Program-made: the position numbers and the translations under genes
DNA from: Lathyrus oleraceus
Taxonomy: Eukaryota; Streptophyta; Magnoliopsida; Fabales; Fabaceae
Direction: 5' to 3'
Assembly (NCBI RefSeq): GCF_024323335.1
Contig: NC_066582.1
Coordinates: forward strand, 93,678,944 to 93,742,943
Length of the DNA: 64,000 nucleotides
Notes under the pieces: generated by a model
What the model saw: the letters and a program-made list of their open reading frames with translations, nothing else
Told to the model about the DNA's origin: nothing
Database searches by the model: none
Shown: one piece after another, positions 1-12,600 of the stretch
How positions within the stretch are numbered: the stretch's first letter is position 1
Layout: every line of letters starts with the position of its first letter

Positions 1-1215
1 ATAGTTTGGAGTCCACTTGCCCCTGGAATCGGGCGCGAAAGACAAGACTTTCTTGAGCACAAGGTCACCTTCTCGGAACACACGAGGTTTGACCTTCTTA
101 TCAAAAGCTTTCTTCATCCTTTGCTGATATAACTGACCATGGCACATGGCAGTCAATCTCTTCTCTTCAATCAAATTAAGCTGGTCATAACGACTCTGAA
201 CCCATTCAGCATCAGTCAACTTGGCTTCCATCCAAACTCTCATTGATGGGATCTCCACCTCTACTGGGAGTACAACCTCCATGCCATAAACAAGAGAGAA
301 AGGGGTTGCCCCTGTTGAAGTGCGGACAGATGTATGATATCCATGTAAAGCAAATGGCAGCATCTCATGCCAATCTTTATACGTAACAACCATCTTCTGG
401 ATAATCTTCTTTATATTCTTATTAGCAGCTTCAACAACCCCATTCATATTGGGTCTATAGGGAGAAGAGTTATGATGTGAAATCTTGAACTCACTACACA
501 GCTCTTTCATCATTTTGTTGTTCAAGTTAGATCCATTATCAGTAATGATCTTATCTGGCACACCATAACGGCATATGAGTTGATTCTTGATAAACCTCAC
601 AATCACCTTCCTGGTCACATTTGCATATGATGCCGCTTCAACCCACTTGGTGAAGTAATCAATTGCTACGAGAATAAATCTGTGCCCATTAGACGCTTTT
701 GGCTCTATCATGCCAATCATGTCAATTACCCACATGGAGAAAGGCCATGGTGATGAAATCACGTTCAGAAGTGTCGGGGGAATATGAATCTTATTCGCGT
801 AAATCTAACACTTATGGCATTTCTTCACATACTTGCAACAGTCAGACTCCAATGTCAGCCAATAGTAGCCTGCTCTCAACATCTTTCTAGTCATGGCATG
901 TCCATTGGAATGAGTACCAAATGAACCCTCATGGACCTCAGTCATCAACAGGTCTGCTTCGTGTCTATCCATGCATCTAAGCAGCACCATATCAAAATTT
1001 CTCTTATAAAGCACATCGCCATTGATGTAGAAACTGCCTGACAATCTCCTCAAAGTCCTCCTATCTTTTACAGATGCCCCGGGCGGGTAAATCTGGTTTT
1101 GAAGGAAACACTTGATATCATAATACCATGGCTTATCATCCTTTACTTCTTCGACTACAAATACATGAGCTGGTCTGTCCAAGCGCATTACAGTGATATT
1201 GGGAACTTCATTCCA
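1..1215 (-). pseudogene. Integrase of element 1, continues off the left edge
   Basis: Inserts the cDNA into the host chromosome. An HHCC zinc-binding region lies at about 805-980 (DRHEADLLMTEVHEG, ending KKCHKC). A TAG follows at 805-807, where element 2 has a Gln codon. The frame is then open to base 1 with no ATG needed, so this stretch is easily missed. The catalytic core shows Asp in VIDMIGMIEPKASNGH, Asp in IITDNGSNLNN and Glu in NGVVEAANKNIKK, so DDE is complete. The C-terminal part (VFREGDLVLKK, SRGKWTPNY) reaches the window start. Confidence 0.9.
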
Positions 1216-1943
1216 AAGTTTAACCACAATCATTGAAGCAAGCGTAGCAAGAGTGTCTGCCATCCGATTCTCATCTCGAGGAATATGATGGAAGTCAACC
1301 TCAGTAAAGAACGTTGAAATCCTCCTTGCATAATCTCTATATGGAATGAGACCAGGCTGATTTGTTTCCAATTCTCCCTTAATCTGATTAACAACGAGGG
1401 CCGAATCACCATAAACATCAAGATGCTTGATCCTAAGATCAATGCACTCCTCCAATCCCATAATACAGGCCTCATACTCAGCCATATTATTCGTGCATTT
1501 GAAAGTTAGCCTTGCTGTAAAAGGAATGTGTGTGCCCTGAGGGTAATAATCACTACCCCAATACCATTTCCATATTGATTTACAGCGCCATCAAATACCA
1601 TACTCCATCTGGAACCAGGCTCTGGCCCTTCATCGAGTGTAGGCTCATCACAATCTTTCATTTTCAAATACAGAATCTCTTCATTTGGGAAGTCATACTG
1701 AACTGACTGATAATCCTCAATCGGCTGATGTGCCAAGTGGTCAACCAAAATACTACCTTTAATAGCTTTTTGAGCTCGATACTCAATATCATACTCAGAT
1801 AACAACATCTGCCAACGGGAAATCCTCCCAGTTAAAGCAGGCTTCTCGAAGATATACTTGATTGGATCCATTCTGGATATCAACCAAGTTGTATGATTCA
1901 ACATGTACTGGCGTAAGCGCTTGGCTGCCCAAGCCAAAGCACA
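1216..1943 (-). pseudogene. Tandem RNase H regions of element 1 (frameshifted)
   Basis: The end of the first, native RNase H-like domain (ALAWAAKRLRQYML, through the connection at about 1720) is followed by a second RNase H. The second starts near 1625 with VFDGAVNQYGNGIG. Its acidic residues can be placed: Asp in VFDGA, Glu in MAEYEACIMGLE, Asp in GDSALVV and Asp in RDENRMADTLATLAS. A dual RNase H, with an archaeal-like second copy, is the established signature of Tat-lineage elements. The frame breaks near 1541, where one base is missing compared with element 2; everything downstream is in the shifted frame. Confidence 0.85.
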
Positions 1944-3339
1944 TCATGTTTTCTCAAGCATTGAGTATCGAGACTCACAATCAGTGAACTTCTTGCTCAA
2001 GTAGTAAATAGCAAATTCTTTCTTTCCTGATTCGTCTTGCTGGCCAAGGACACAACCCATTGAGTCTTCAAGAACAGTCAGATACATAATCAAGGGTCTC
2101 CCTTCCACGGGCGGAGACAAAATCGGAGGTTCGGACAAATACTCTTTAATACTTTCAAAAGCTTTCTGGAAATCCTCGGTCCAATCATGAGACTGATCTT
2201 TCCGGAGGAGCTTGAATATTGGCGCACATGTGGCAGTCATGTGGGATATGAATCTGGAAATATAGTTCGAGTGGCCAAGAAAACCTCGAACTTGCTTCTC
2301 AGTTTTGGACGTAGGCATCTCTTGTATTGCTTTGACCTTTGTAGGATCAACCTCAATACCTCTTTCACTGACAATAAAACCCAATAACTTGCCGGAACGG
2401 ACTCCAAATGTACACTTGTTGGGATTCAAACGAAGTTTATACTTTCTCAAACACTGAAAAAGCTTCAACAGGTGCTCTACATGCTCAACTTCCGTTCTTG
2501 ACTTAGCAATCATATCGTCAACATATACCTCGATATCCTTGTGCATCATATCATGAAACAAGGTGGTCATAGCTCGTTGATACGTGGCTCCGACGTTCTT
2601 CAAACCGAAGGGCATCACTCGATAACAGAATGTTCCCCAAGGTGTGATGAATGTTGTCTTCTCCATATCCTCAGGTGCCATTTTAATTTGATTATATCCG
2701 GAAAATCCATCCATAAATGAGAAGACTTTGAATTTAGCTGTATTATCTACCAACATATCAATATGTGGTAGAGGGAAATCATCTTTCGGACTAGCTTTAT
2801 TCAAGTCTCTATAGTCCACACACATCCGGACTTTTCTGTCTTTCTTAGGCACGGGCACAATATTGGCCACCCATTGAGGATATGTAGAAGTCACCAGAAA
2901 CCCCGCATCAATTTGCTTCTGAACTTCCTCTTTGATCTTCACTGCCATATCAGGATGAGTTCTCCTGAGCTTCTGCTTCACATGCACGCACTCAGGTTTC
3001 AAAGGTAGGAAATGTTGCACGATATCTGTATCTAGACCAGGCATGTCCTCATATGACCAGGCAAAGACATCAACATATTCTCATAGCAACTCAATCAACC
3101 CCTTCTTAATAGATTCTTCCAGGAGTGCCCCAATCTTCACTTCTCGCACGCAATCTTCAGACCCCAAGTTGACTGTTTCCAGATTCTCAAGATGCGGCTG
3201 AATGATCTTCTCTTCATGCTCAAGTAGACGAGTAATCTCATCAGGAATCTCTTCAACATCATCTTCTTCCGCTTCAAATACAGGGAATTCAAAATTGGGA
3301 GATGGTGTTGGAACATTATGTTCAATGAGTTTGATTAAC
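1944..3339 (-). pseudogene. Reverse transcriptase domain of element 1
   Basis: Ty3/gypsy RT that copies the element RNA into DNA. The exon opens at the intron acceptor (3339). It runs through an acidic linker and meets a TGA at 3081-3083, where element 2 has CGA. It is then open to a TGA at 1944-1946. RT motifs appear in order: KASPKDDFPLPHID, the first catalytic Asp in FSFMDGFSGYNQIK, PFGLKNVGATYQRAM, and the active-site box YVDD at 2514-2525. A connection region follows, with RGFLGHSNYISRFIS and a first RNase H-like start (MYLTVLEDSMGCVLGQQDE). Catalytic residues are intact; only the stops disable it. Both stops look like single-base changes relative to element 2. Confidence 0.92.
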
Positions 3340-3602
3340 CTGCATAATGATTTTGGATATGAAAGCTTTAGAATTCAAACAAGGAAAATCATTATGCAGA
3401 TGGAAAGATTGATTTTTATTCTTATTCTTAGGGTTTTATGTGATCACCAATTTTATGCAAAAGCAAAAAGGGAAAACAATTGGAAAAACAAACATTTAAC
3501 ATGAATTTATTGAATGAAAATATCATTGTATTTATGTGCCAACAATATCATCACTCCTCCCTTTGGCATGGGAGAAGGGTTTTCAAACACAATGAACATT
3601 AC
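3340..3602 (-). other. Predicted pro-RT intron of element 1 (263 bp)
   Basis: The minus strand has a GTAATG donor at 3602 and an ATTATGCAG acceptor ending at 3340, with an AT-rich body. Removing it joins the last Lys codons of pro in frame to the RT-side exon and eliminates the pro stop codon. Element 2 has the same arrangement (34486-34740), with the same AA|GTAAT donor context and ATTATGCAG|GTT acceptor. A spliced intron between PRO and RT is an established Ogre trait. Confidence 0.82.
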
Positions 3603-6600
3603 TTTGACTTATGGATAACTGTTGGAATATCCACAGCGACCCAATTATTGTAGACCCCTCCAGGGATGACGAAATTGCCAGAATCCTCTATATCCTCTTC
3701 CAAGATAGCAGCAACCTCCTTGCTTTGACTGGTGTGGATGAAACCTCCACTCTTGAACAGACCTTGCGTATTGAAGACCCCAGAAGAAAAGCCTATGCCA
3801 TCCCGGGACTTGTTGTCTTCTAGCTCAATCATTTTCCCTAATCCGGCGGTTGCACCACGCTCAATGGCCAACTTTGCATCTTTGTAGGAAGCAAATGAAG
3901 GAGTTCTATTCTCAATAGGTTCAGCAATAGATAAAGCTTGAAACGGAGTTCCAACTTCATCCTCAGCATCTATATATGAGAAGGAAGACAAATGGCTAAC
4001 AAGGAGAGCCTTCTCTCCCCCTACCACCACCAGCTTCTTATTCTTCAAATATTTCAATTTCTGGTGTAGGTTGGATGTCACGGCGCCTGCTTCGTGAATC
4101 CATGGTCTGCCTAGGAGACAGCTATACGATGGGCGAATATCCATAATCTGGAAGGTAATCTGGAAATCACTTAGTCCAATTTTGATTGGGAGATCAACCT
4201 CTCCAATCACAGCTTTGTGAGACCCATCAAAAGCCTTCACAACTACTCCACTCTGCCTCATGGGAGGCCCTTGATATGACAGCTTCATAAGAGTGGTTTT
4301 TGGCAATACGTTCAATGATGACCCAGTGTCCACCAGCACATTGGACATGGCGTCGTCCTTGCAACCCATAGATATATGCAATGCCAAGTTGTGGTCTCTT
4401 CCCTCCTCAGGAAGATCAGAGCCACAAAAGCTCAAGTTGTTACAAGCAGTAATGTTTGCAACAATGCTATCGAATTGCTCTATCGTGACATTATGATCCA
4501 CATATGCCACATCCAACACCTTCTGCGGAGCTTCTCGGTGTGGTTCTGAATTCAAAAGCAATGATAACACATATATTTTGGATGGCGTTTGTAGAAGCTG
4601 GTCTACAACATTGTACTCGCTTCTCTTGATGAGCCTCAGCATCTCATCACAGTCTTCTTTCGTATTGCCACTAGGGCCAACAAAAGTAGGAGTTTTCAAT
4701 ACAGAGGAGGTCTTAACAACAGGTGCCAGATTCGGGGTGCTCACAGCATTTCCAATCGGGCGTTCGATAAAATCAGCAACAATATTCCCTCGAGCATCAG
4801 CCTGAGGCTTCGGCGGTGCCGAAAATACACGACCACTACGGGTCAAACCGCTAACATCAGCGATATTTACAACAGACGAAGAAGGCAAGGACACCTCTTT
4901 CCCATTTTCCACTGCTATAGCATTGTAGTGATAAGGAACTGCCTTTTTAGAAGAGTATGGTACTGGTCCGGCTGGTTTAATGATGAGAGCAGGAGAAGCC
5001 TTTTGCTTGTTACCATCATATTTGATGATAATAGGCTCGGGTATCCGGAACACCGGGGAAATCACATTGACTTCGGGCTCATCTTCATCAACATTTCTAT
5101 TATGAAGGATCTCAATGACTCCTTCATCCAACATTTCTTGCACATCTTTGCGCACCTGGCGACAACCTCTCTGATTAACAGAACAGACTCGACATCTATC
5201 ATGGTCATGTTCATAATGACTATAATCACACAGCAAACGATGCATCTCGACCAGATATTGTCGAATATGACTGACGTATTTGACTTTGTATTTTCCAGGG
5301 CAACCTTGGACCATATTGACAGATTTCCCATGCTCGGGCAATGGGTTCTTCTTCACATTAGGGCGTACGTCCTCGAAACACAGAATGCCACACCTCACAA
5401 GGTCTTGAACTTTGGTTTTCAAAGGGTAGCAATTCTCCACGTCGTGGCCGGGAGCGCCAGAATGGTAAACATAGTGAAATTCGGGCTTATACCACCATTG
5501 GGGGTTAGTAGGTATAGCCGGTGGGATTCGCGGAGTAATCAACTTCCTCTCTATCAAAGAGGGATATAATTCTGCATACGTCATCATAATAAGATCGAAG
5601 GTGACCCTTTTCCTCTCGTAACTCGTGCTGGTTTGATTACTGTTTCGAGGCTGGTAGGCCTGCTGTTGCGGACGGTGCTGTTGTTGTTGATATTGTGGAT
5701 GTGGTTGCTGATTGTTGTTGTGTTGCTGGTACTGCTAATTATCTCTGAAGACAGGTGCTATATGAGCCACCTGATGCTGGTTACCGGCGGGACGCACGGT
5801 CTTCCTCTTTATAGAGGGTCTTCTTGGTTTCATATGGGAGGTCACATCATGTGCCTCTCCATCTTTCTTCTTTGCAAACGCCCCATAACGTTTGGCATAA
5901 GAGCCTTCTTCTCTTGTCAGACGCCCTTCTCTAACCCCTTCTTCTAGACGCATCCCTATATTCACTATCTCAGTGAAGTCAGAAGGAGCGCTAGCAATCA
6001 TCCTCTCATAATAAAAAGAACTCAAGGTCTTCAAAAAGATCTTAGTCATTTCTTTCTCTTCTAGCGGGGGCACGATCTGTGCTGCTACCTCTCGCGACCT
6101 CTGGGCGTATTCTTTGAATGTTTCTTTGTCTTTCTGGGACATGGCCCTTAATTGGTCCCTATCGGGAGCCATATCCACATTGTACTTGTATTGCTTGACG
6201 AAGGCCTCGCCAAGATCGTTGAAGGATCGGATGTTCGCACTGTCTAAACTCATGTATCAGCGCAGAGCAGCACCGAACAAACTGTCCTGAAAGTAGTGGA
6301 TGAGCAGTTGGTCATTGTCTGTCTGAGTCGACATCTTCCTGGCATACATGACCAGGTGACTGAGAGGGCAGGTGTTTCCCTTGTATTTCTCAAAGTCAGG
6401 GACCTTGAATTTTACAGGGATCTTCACATTAGGAACCAAGCAGAGTTCGGCAGCAGACTTGCCGAAAAGATCCTTTCCTCTGAGAGTTTTCAATTCCTTG
6501 CTAAGCTCAAGAAATTGATTGTTCATAGCGTCCATATTCTCATAGACATTTGGGCCCTCAGACGGCTCAGAATGATAGATGGTGTCGTCTACTCTGGGCA

Positions 6601-7036
6601 AAGTATACACGACAGGAGGAGGAACAACAAGGACCGGGCTAGATGCCGACATAGAAGCAAAGGTGGGAGCAGGACGCTCAGGCATGAAATTGGGGGGCAT
6701 CCCCCACGGGAATCCGGTTGGCATGGCCATTGGAGCAAAGTGTGCACTGGCTGCAGGCATGGTCGAGGAGACAATCTCAGAGATGACTATCCTCTGGGGA
6801 GGAGTTGAAGGTGTCGGAGAAGACTGACTCTGGGCAGCCATGAAAGACTCCATTAAAGCACTTAATCTGGCCACTTCCTCTTTCAGCTCGTGGTTCTCTT
6901 GTTCCAAATGATCCATCAGTCTTGAAATGTTGGCTCTGGTGTAGTACCGGTGAGTCAGCTTGTCTTCAAAATAAATGAAGAACACAGAGTTAGACCACAG
7001 GACAAGAAGCCGGGAACAAAACCTGCTTATGCACAT
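3602..7036 (-). pseudogene. gag-pro polyprotein of element 1 (two nonsense codons)
   Basis: Encodes the capsid/nucleocapsid precursor and aspartic protease of the retrotransposon. The frame is open from 7036; the likely start is the ATG at 6916 (MDHLEQENHEL). One frame is continuous to 3602 apart from a TGA at 6257-6259 (Trp in element 2) and a TAG at 5735-5737, within a Gln-rich linker. Gag includes LAQIVPP-type capsid sequence and the stretch VPDFEKYKGNTCPLSHL. The zinc knuckle near 5440-5480 reads HYVYHSGAPGHDVENC, with Tyr where element 2 has the first Cys. The protease active triad Asp-Thr-Gly is intact at 4322-4330 (VDTGSSLNVLP). The frame closes with TAA at 3599-3601 inside the predicted intron, so splicing would bypass that stop. 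Confidence 0.9.
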
Positions 7037-7249
7037 GATGCATGCAATGTTTGTGCATATGATTTGTTTTTTATTTCAAAGGAACTTTTAGAGTTCTATT
7101 TGCAAAGTTTCGGGAAACATTACATTTGTATTACTCGTGGAAATATTCTCATCAATGATATTTGGAAAATATTTTTACACCAAAGAAGCACAACATTGGT
7201 AACCAAGATACAATAAGAGAGAGAAGGAAAATGACCATCCTATGGATCC

Positions 7250-8701
7250 CTAGAAACAATCATCTAAAGCTCGGGACACTGGAAGATAAGATGCACGAAG
7301 CCTCTTCACCTCCTCCTCATAGGCTGCCTTCATATCTGCCTTCTCCTTGGAGAGTCGATCATACTTCCTCTTCCAGAACCTAGAAGACTGAGGAAGTAGA
7401 GAAGGCCATGCATCATCAGGATCATCAATAACCTGATGCTCAAGAAACTCTATCAAAGCATCCTTTTCTTTGATCTGCTGAAGCAACTCTTCTCGTTCAC
7501 GGATCCAAGCACGTGAACAGTCTTCGCCTTTCAACTCCTCTACTCCTTGATTATGGAGGGTTGAAGGCCCAACCGTAACCATAGGTGTAGGTCTCGGGTG
7601 ATCATAAGGCATGAGATACTCAGACGCTCTCTTCCCGACCCAAGCAGTGTAGGGCTCCATAGCAACACAATTCTTAGGACCCAACTCTTTCCTTCCTTTC
7701 CTATGAATCTTGCGCCAAGCACGGACCATTCTGCCTTTCAAACCTTGGGGATCTTTACCCTCCTGAAAGAATACACCTTCTAACAGAATGTTATTAGGTT
7801 TATCCTTTAGGGGGAACCCAAGCTGACGACGTGCCAAAACAGGGTTGTAGTTAATCCCACCATATGTACCAAGAAGAGGTACATTGGAGAAATCACCACA
7901 AGAGTCGATAATCTGCACACCATCATACACGCGGTTGTACCAAGAGATATCATCATTAGTGAGAGACATAAGTCTCGTGGACCACCGTAGACATCCTTTG
8001 TTCTCCTTGAAGGCGATTGTCTGCGGTAAGTGCGAAATAAACCACTTATACAACAGAGGCAAACAACACACAATGGCGCCACCACCCTTTGCATTCCTCA
8101 TATGCAAAGAAAAATAAGTGTCACCCAACAGAGTCGGAGCAGGATTAAGAGTAGAGAAAATCCTAATAGCATTCACATCCACAAACTTGTCGATGTTGGG
8201 AAATAGTACTAACCCACAGATGAGAAGTACAAATATGGCCTCAAAGGCGTCCTCACTCATGGCCTTCCCATACATAATAGCTTGAGCAATGAGGAACTCA
8301 GAAGGGAGACCTTGAATACCACCTTTGGTAGTCATATGAGCACTAATCAGAGATCCGTCTATGTGCAACATGTCTTCTATCTCTTGAGAAGTAGGAATAC
8401 TCTTTAAGCCACTGAACGACAACTGGTCTAGAATTGGTATACCCACAAGATATGCATACTCCTCAAGTGTAGGCAAAAGCTGAAAATCCGGAAACGTGAA
8501 GCAACGGTACAAGGGGTCATAAACCTGCACCAATACACTCATCAATCCTTCGTCCACCTGAGTAGTCAGAAGAGGAAGAAGCTTCCCAAAACGAGCCTTG
8601 AAACCCAAGGGATCTAGTACATAGGATGTCAGATTCCTTAACTCTTTCAAATCTGGTTGTCTGAAATTGTACTTCTTCGTATTCCTTCTTTGTCTTTCCA
8701 T
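7250..8701 (-). CDS. Ogre ORF1 protein, intact (483 aa)
   Basis: This is the extra ORF found upstream of gag in Ogre-type elements. Its function is unknown. The best start is the ATG at 8701 (MERQRRNTKKYNF), not the in-frame ATG at 8800, because similarity with the element 2 copy begins there (MDCERRITKKYSF). The N-terminal 300 residues resemble the plant mobile domain-like segment often seen in these proteins, with conserved patches DPLYRCFTFPDFQL and LFPNIDKFVDVNAIR. The C-terminal third (about residues 390-475) is charged and looks coiled-coil. No stop or frameshift interrupts it, unlike the downstream gag-pol. It ends about 330 bp before the likely gag ATG. The mobile-domain relationship is recalled family knowledge, not a search result. 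Confidence 0.85.
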   Translation of the reverse strand: MERQRRNTKKYNFRQPDLKELRNLTSYVLDPLGFKARFGKLLPLLTTQVDEGLMSVLVQVYDPLYRCFTFPDFQLLPTLEEYAYLVGIPILDQLSFSGLKSIPTSQEIEDMLHIDGSLISAHMTTKGGIQGLPSEFLIAQAIMYGKAMSEDAFEAIFVLLICGLVLFPNIDKFVDVNAIRIFSTLNPAPTLLGDTYFSLHMRNAKGGGAIVCCLPLLYKWFISHLPQTIAFKENKGCLRWSTRLMSLTNDDISWYNRVYDGVQIIDSCGDFSNVPLLGTYGGINYNPVLARRQLGFPLKDKPNNILLEGVFFQEGKDPQGLKGRMVRAWRKIHRKGRKELGPKNCVAMEPYTAWVGKRASEYLMPYDHPRPTPMVTVGPSTLHNQGVEELKGEDCSRAWIREREELLQQIKEKDALIEFLEHQVIDDPDDAWPSLLPQSSRFWKRKYDRLSKEKADMKAAYEEEVKRLRASYLPVSRALDDCF

Positions 8702-9601
8702 GTCTGAAAATTTGCAAATAGACCTCTTAAATTCCTTGAAAATTTTCTTATTATTGATGATATGGATGCAAATGGGTGCATGAATGCATGAATGCAACAA
8801 TCACACTCAAGGATCAAGCAAAGCATGCCAAACAAAGGTCATGGGATGGATCATATCATCCTTAATATCAATCATCCATTTTGGTGGATTATGGTTTACA
8901 CCTTATCAACACCAAAGTTCCATTGATATTAAGGATACATGAACGGATCAACCATGAATCAATGGCTTGTTGCAAGTCACGAGCATGGAGTCTCGGTTGA
9001 GAACCACCCAAAGGGAATGTACTAGGGTTTAAACCTGCCAAACATGTTCTACAGGAGGTTCCCATAGTCATCATCCCATCTTTCGGATATTATTGGAGAA
9101 ACGACTACTCGTATTCCAAAAATATTCTCAAGAGAGACTCTTATGAGCGTAGTATCGCGTAAAAATCGTATCAAATCTTACACTTGAACGAATTTTGCAC
9201 TACATCCTAAGAATAGGCCAAGATGGGCTTGGTAAACTAAGGTCTTTGGCTTCTAAAGTCTATATTGGAAAGAGTAATGTCTAACCACAACTACTTGTGT
9301 GACATTATTGATCCCAACATGACCTCCACCAAGTGAATGGACTTGCAAGTCAACTTGCTAAGGAATAACTCCACACAAGTCAACAAGACTATGCCATTCT
9401 CCTATCCTAGGTGCACTCGAGTTCGGGTATAGAACTCATCTCACAAAGATCACCAAGCATACAAAGAATTAATATTCAAGCAATTCACTCATTACATACA
9501 ATACAGTAATCCCAAATTGCACAAAAAAATATGTCACAAGACAATATACAATATAATACTACAAACATGAAAAGTAGGCAAAACCCACTAGGCAAATTAT
9601 T
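8702..9601 (-). other. Untranslated leader of element 1
   Basis: About 900 bp between the primer site and the ORF1 start, with no open frame of note. It matches the leader of element 2 (about 28895-29417) over several hundred bases. The best-conserved part is about 8900-9000 here and 29110-29260 there. It would hold any packaging signal, but I recognise none. Confidence 0.7.
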
Positions 9602-9618
9602 CCCCAGCAGAGTCGCCA
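9602..9618 (-). other. Primer binding site, tRNA-Arg type
   Basis: The minus strand reads TGGCGACTCTGCTGGGG directly inside the 5' LTR. Its complement ends in CCA, as a mature tRNA does. tRNA-Arg is the primer reported for Ogre elements. It sets the LTR/internal boundary and the element's orientation. Confidence 0.85.
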
Positions 9619-12600
9619 CTTTTTTGTAGCGGGGTATTCGTTACCATTGGAGATATTTACTAAATCCAAGGTAATCCATACAAGTCGAGTCGCCACCACA
9701 CTTCTATTTATCCAAAGGAATGGTTAGAAAGCGAACAAAAACCTAAAAGTTTTATCGAATCAAAAACTAGTAAAAGAGAGTCAGAGATCTGGGTAAGGGG
9801 GTTGGTTATGCAATGGGAAGGTGTTAGGCACCCAAAACATCCTAGGAACTCCTAGGGAGCCCTTTTCATATTTGTTGTATGGTTGGTATTTTTGTGAAAA
9901 TTTATTTGTGCAAACATGATTGAAGAGATGAGAAAAGAACATGCAAGTTTATTTACATTTTGTGTTTGGATGGATGAACCCATTGCCTACGTACCATCTT
10001 AAAAAAAGATTAGGATCAAAACCTCGTAGTTCGGGTTAAAAATCTCAAAAAAACAAATGAGTGGATTGATTGGTCCAAAAGCCTTAAGGTCTTTTGTTAT
10101 CCAAGGGAGAAAACTCAACCTAAAACCACAAATCCACCATGTGAGGATAACTTCAACATGCTAGTGAGGGGTTAACCCTATAATAAGCATGGAAGACTCA
10201 TTGTCCATCACTAAGGATATAGGTGAGTATTACATCTACCACAAAGATAACTCAAACCTAATAGCTAGAGGTTATGAAAAAGTTTTGATTAGAAAGTGGC
10301 CTTTGAAACCACAAAAGGTATTTGAATGGATTATATTTACTAATGAAAAGTATTTACAAAATATGGTCAAAGTTGATTTAAAGATTCAATTCAAAATAAG
10401 TGTTATGAAAAGAAAGTTTAAAAATCAAAAGCATAAGGCTTAGGTTTCTAATGTTGAAAACAAAGGTTAAATGTTTGCACAAAAAGTTTTGGCTTGGGTT
10501 AGAATGGAGAGAAGAAGAAGAAGGGCTAAAATCCTAAGCATACAAGAGGTAAGGAATAAGAAACAAAACCACAAATGGAGTTCCTCTCTTGAGATCATAT
10601 TGATGATCCAAGTAGCTCCCATCCTTTGGAATAAGCAATCACAAGCATAAACTCAAGCAATCAACAATCAATAAATTCTTGGAAGGCTCCGCAAGGGATC
10701 TTGGATTCCTCTCTCTCAGAAGCTCATGGTAATGGTTCCTCAATTTGGATCAAGTTGGAATCCCTAGCACAAGAAAACACACATCAAAAGGTTCTATAAT
10801 ACAATCAAAGAATGGACAAGAGGAAGTTTAGAATATGGTCCTTTCAATGTTCATCCTTAAGCTTTAAGCATTCTAAAGGCAGGAGGCCTAGTTGCTCTTT
10901 GACATTTAAGCACTCTAAAGGCATGAGGCCTAGTTGCTCTTCAAATTCCATTTGCTTGGGTAAGGTCCTAAAATCTAAGTCCATTTTGTCCAATTCTTTG
11001 CATTTGGGTCACAACAAACAGACAAACACAAGCACAAAAGATATATACATGATTATATACCCAAGTGTGCAAAAGGAAATTGACATTAACATAAACATGT
11101 GCTTCAATGAGCAAAGGAAAAAGCAAATGAATAATATGTGCCAGAATGGTAAATTGCATAAAAGTAAAGTGCATAAAGTAAATGTTAATGGTTAGTGGTT
11201 AATAGTTAGTGTGCCATAAGGCAAAATTTAGCGCTATGTTAAGCAATCGTAATTGGACTTATGTAGAAGTCACAACTATCTGAGGCCGGTCAATAATAAT
11301 GTAGGCAACAACACAAGTTAGAAGTCTTGATTAGTGAACCAAGTTCCAACAACTTTCCATGCCAAAAAGAAGAAGAGAATTGATATTGTATTGGTTTAAG
11401 CCTTTTGCATAATTTAGGAAACAACCTATCCTTAATGCAAAGCCATTCACTTGATCAATTGATCAAGATGAATTAGATTTGAATCAAGGAAGGTTAAGTC
11501 TCCCTAATCAAAGCTAACTTATAACCTTCAACTCAATGATCAAAAAGAAAAAGGAAGAAGAAGAAGAAAGAGATGAATAATGGAAAAGGAAAAAAAGAAA
11601 GAATAAAGTGCATAAGGTGAAAACAAAATGTACCAATCCATGTGTGTTGACCAAATGACATTGAAAGTCAAAGTCAAACAATGAGAAATCAGAAATGAGA
11701 TGAAGACTGGAAGTCAAACAATAAGCAAAATATTTTTGGCATTTTTAATATTAAAATAAACTTGAATTAAAAATAAAAGAAATGTCAAACTTCAAAATCA
11801 CTTCAAATCAACCTTGAAAGGTCCAAGTGATTTATCCCAAGTTCAACTAGGTCAAACAAAGTTTGACAAAAAATTTCAGCATTTTTAAAAGTCAGAAACT
11901 ATTTTTAATCAATTAAAAATGGACAAAAATAACCTAATTGAACTAAAATCTCAAATAAATCTCAAATCAATTAAAAAATTGATGAGAATACTTTTCATAG
12001 ATTCATCATCATTCAAATAGGTTAGGAAAATATTTTTGTATTTTTTGAATATCAGAAGCTATTTAAAATAACCAGAAAAGAGAAAATTCACAAAAAATAT
12101 CAAATGATAAAATAAAAAATATTAAAAATCAAAATTAGAAACTAGAAATTATTTTGAGAAGAATGCAATTGGTCCCATATTTTTTGGAATTAAAATGAAG
12201 AAGATATGAATTTTTGAAGATAATGGGAATAAAAGAAATAAAATCAGAAAATAGGAAATAAGAAAAAACAAGGAGCGTTGGATTGGATCTCATTAATTGA
12301 CGTGGCCAATCCTGTGGTTCAGAAGCGCGCGCTCATGGTAAGTCCAAGTCAATGAGAAACATCCAACATTAAAATAAGTCATAACATTGGACAGTGGAGA
12401 TTGCATCTGGAAAAATGGATGAACGATCCAGATTGAATTTGAAGACCAAACGGTGGCCAGGGCCACCGTCTTCTCTGGCCAAACTCCGGCCGCGTTCAAA
12501 AATTGCAGAGCAAGAAAAGGTAACCACATGACACGATCTATACATCATTAGAAAGCTGGGATGATGTACATCATCCCTGTATCACTCAATTCCACTATAG

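Noticed and set aside
4928..5569. 213-codon plus-strand frame opposite gag-pro
   Set aside because: It is the antisense shadow of the gag-pro frame, and the element gene order requires the minus strand.
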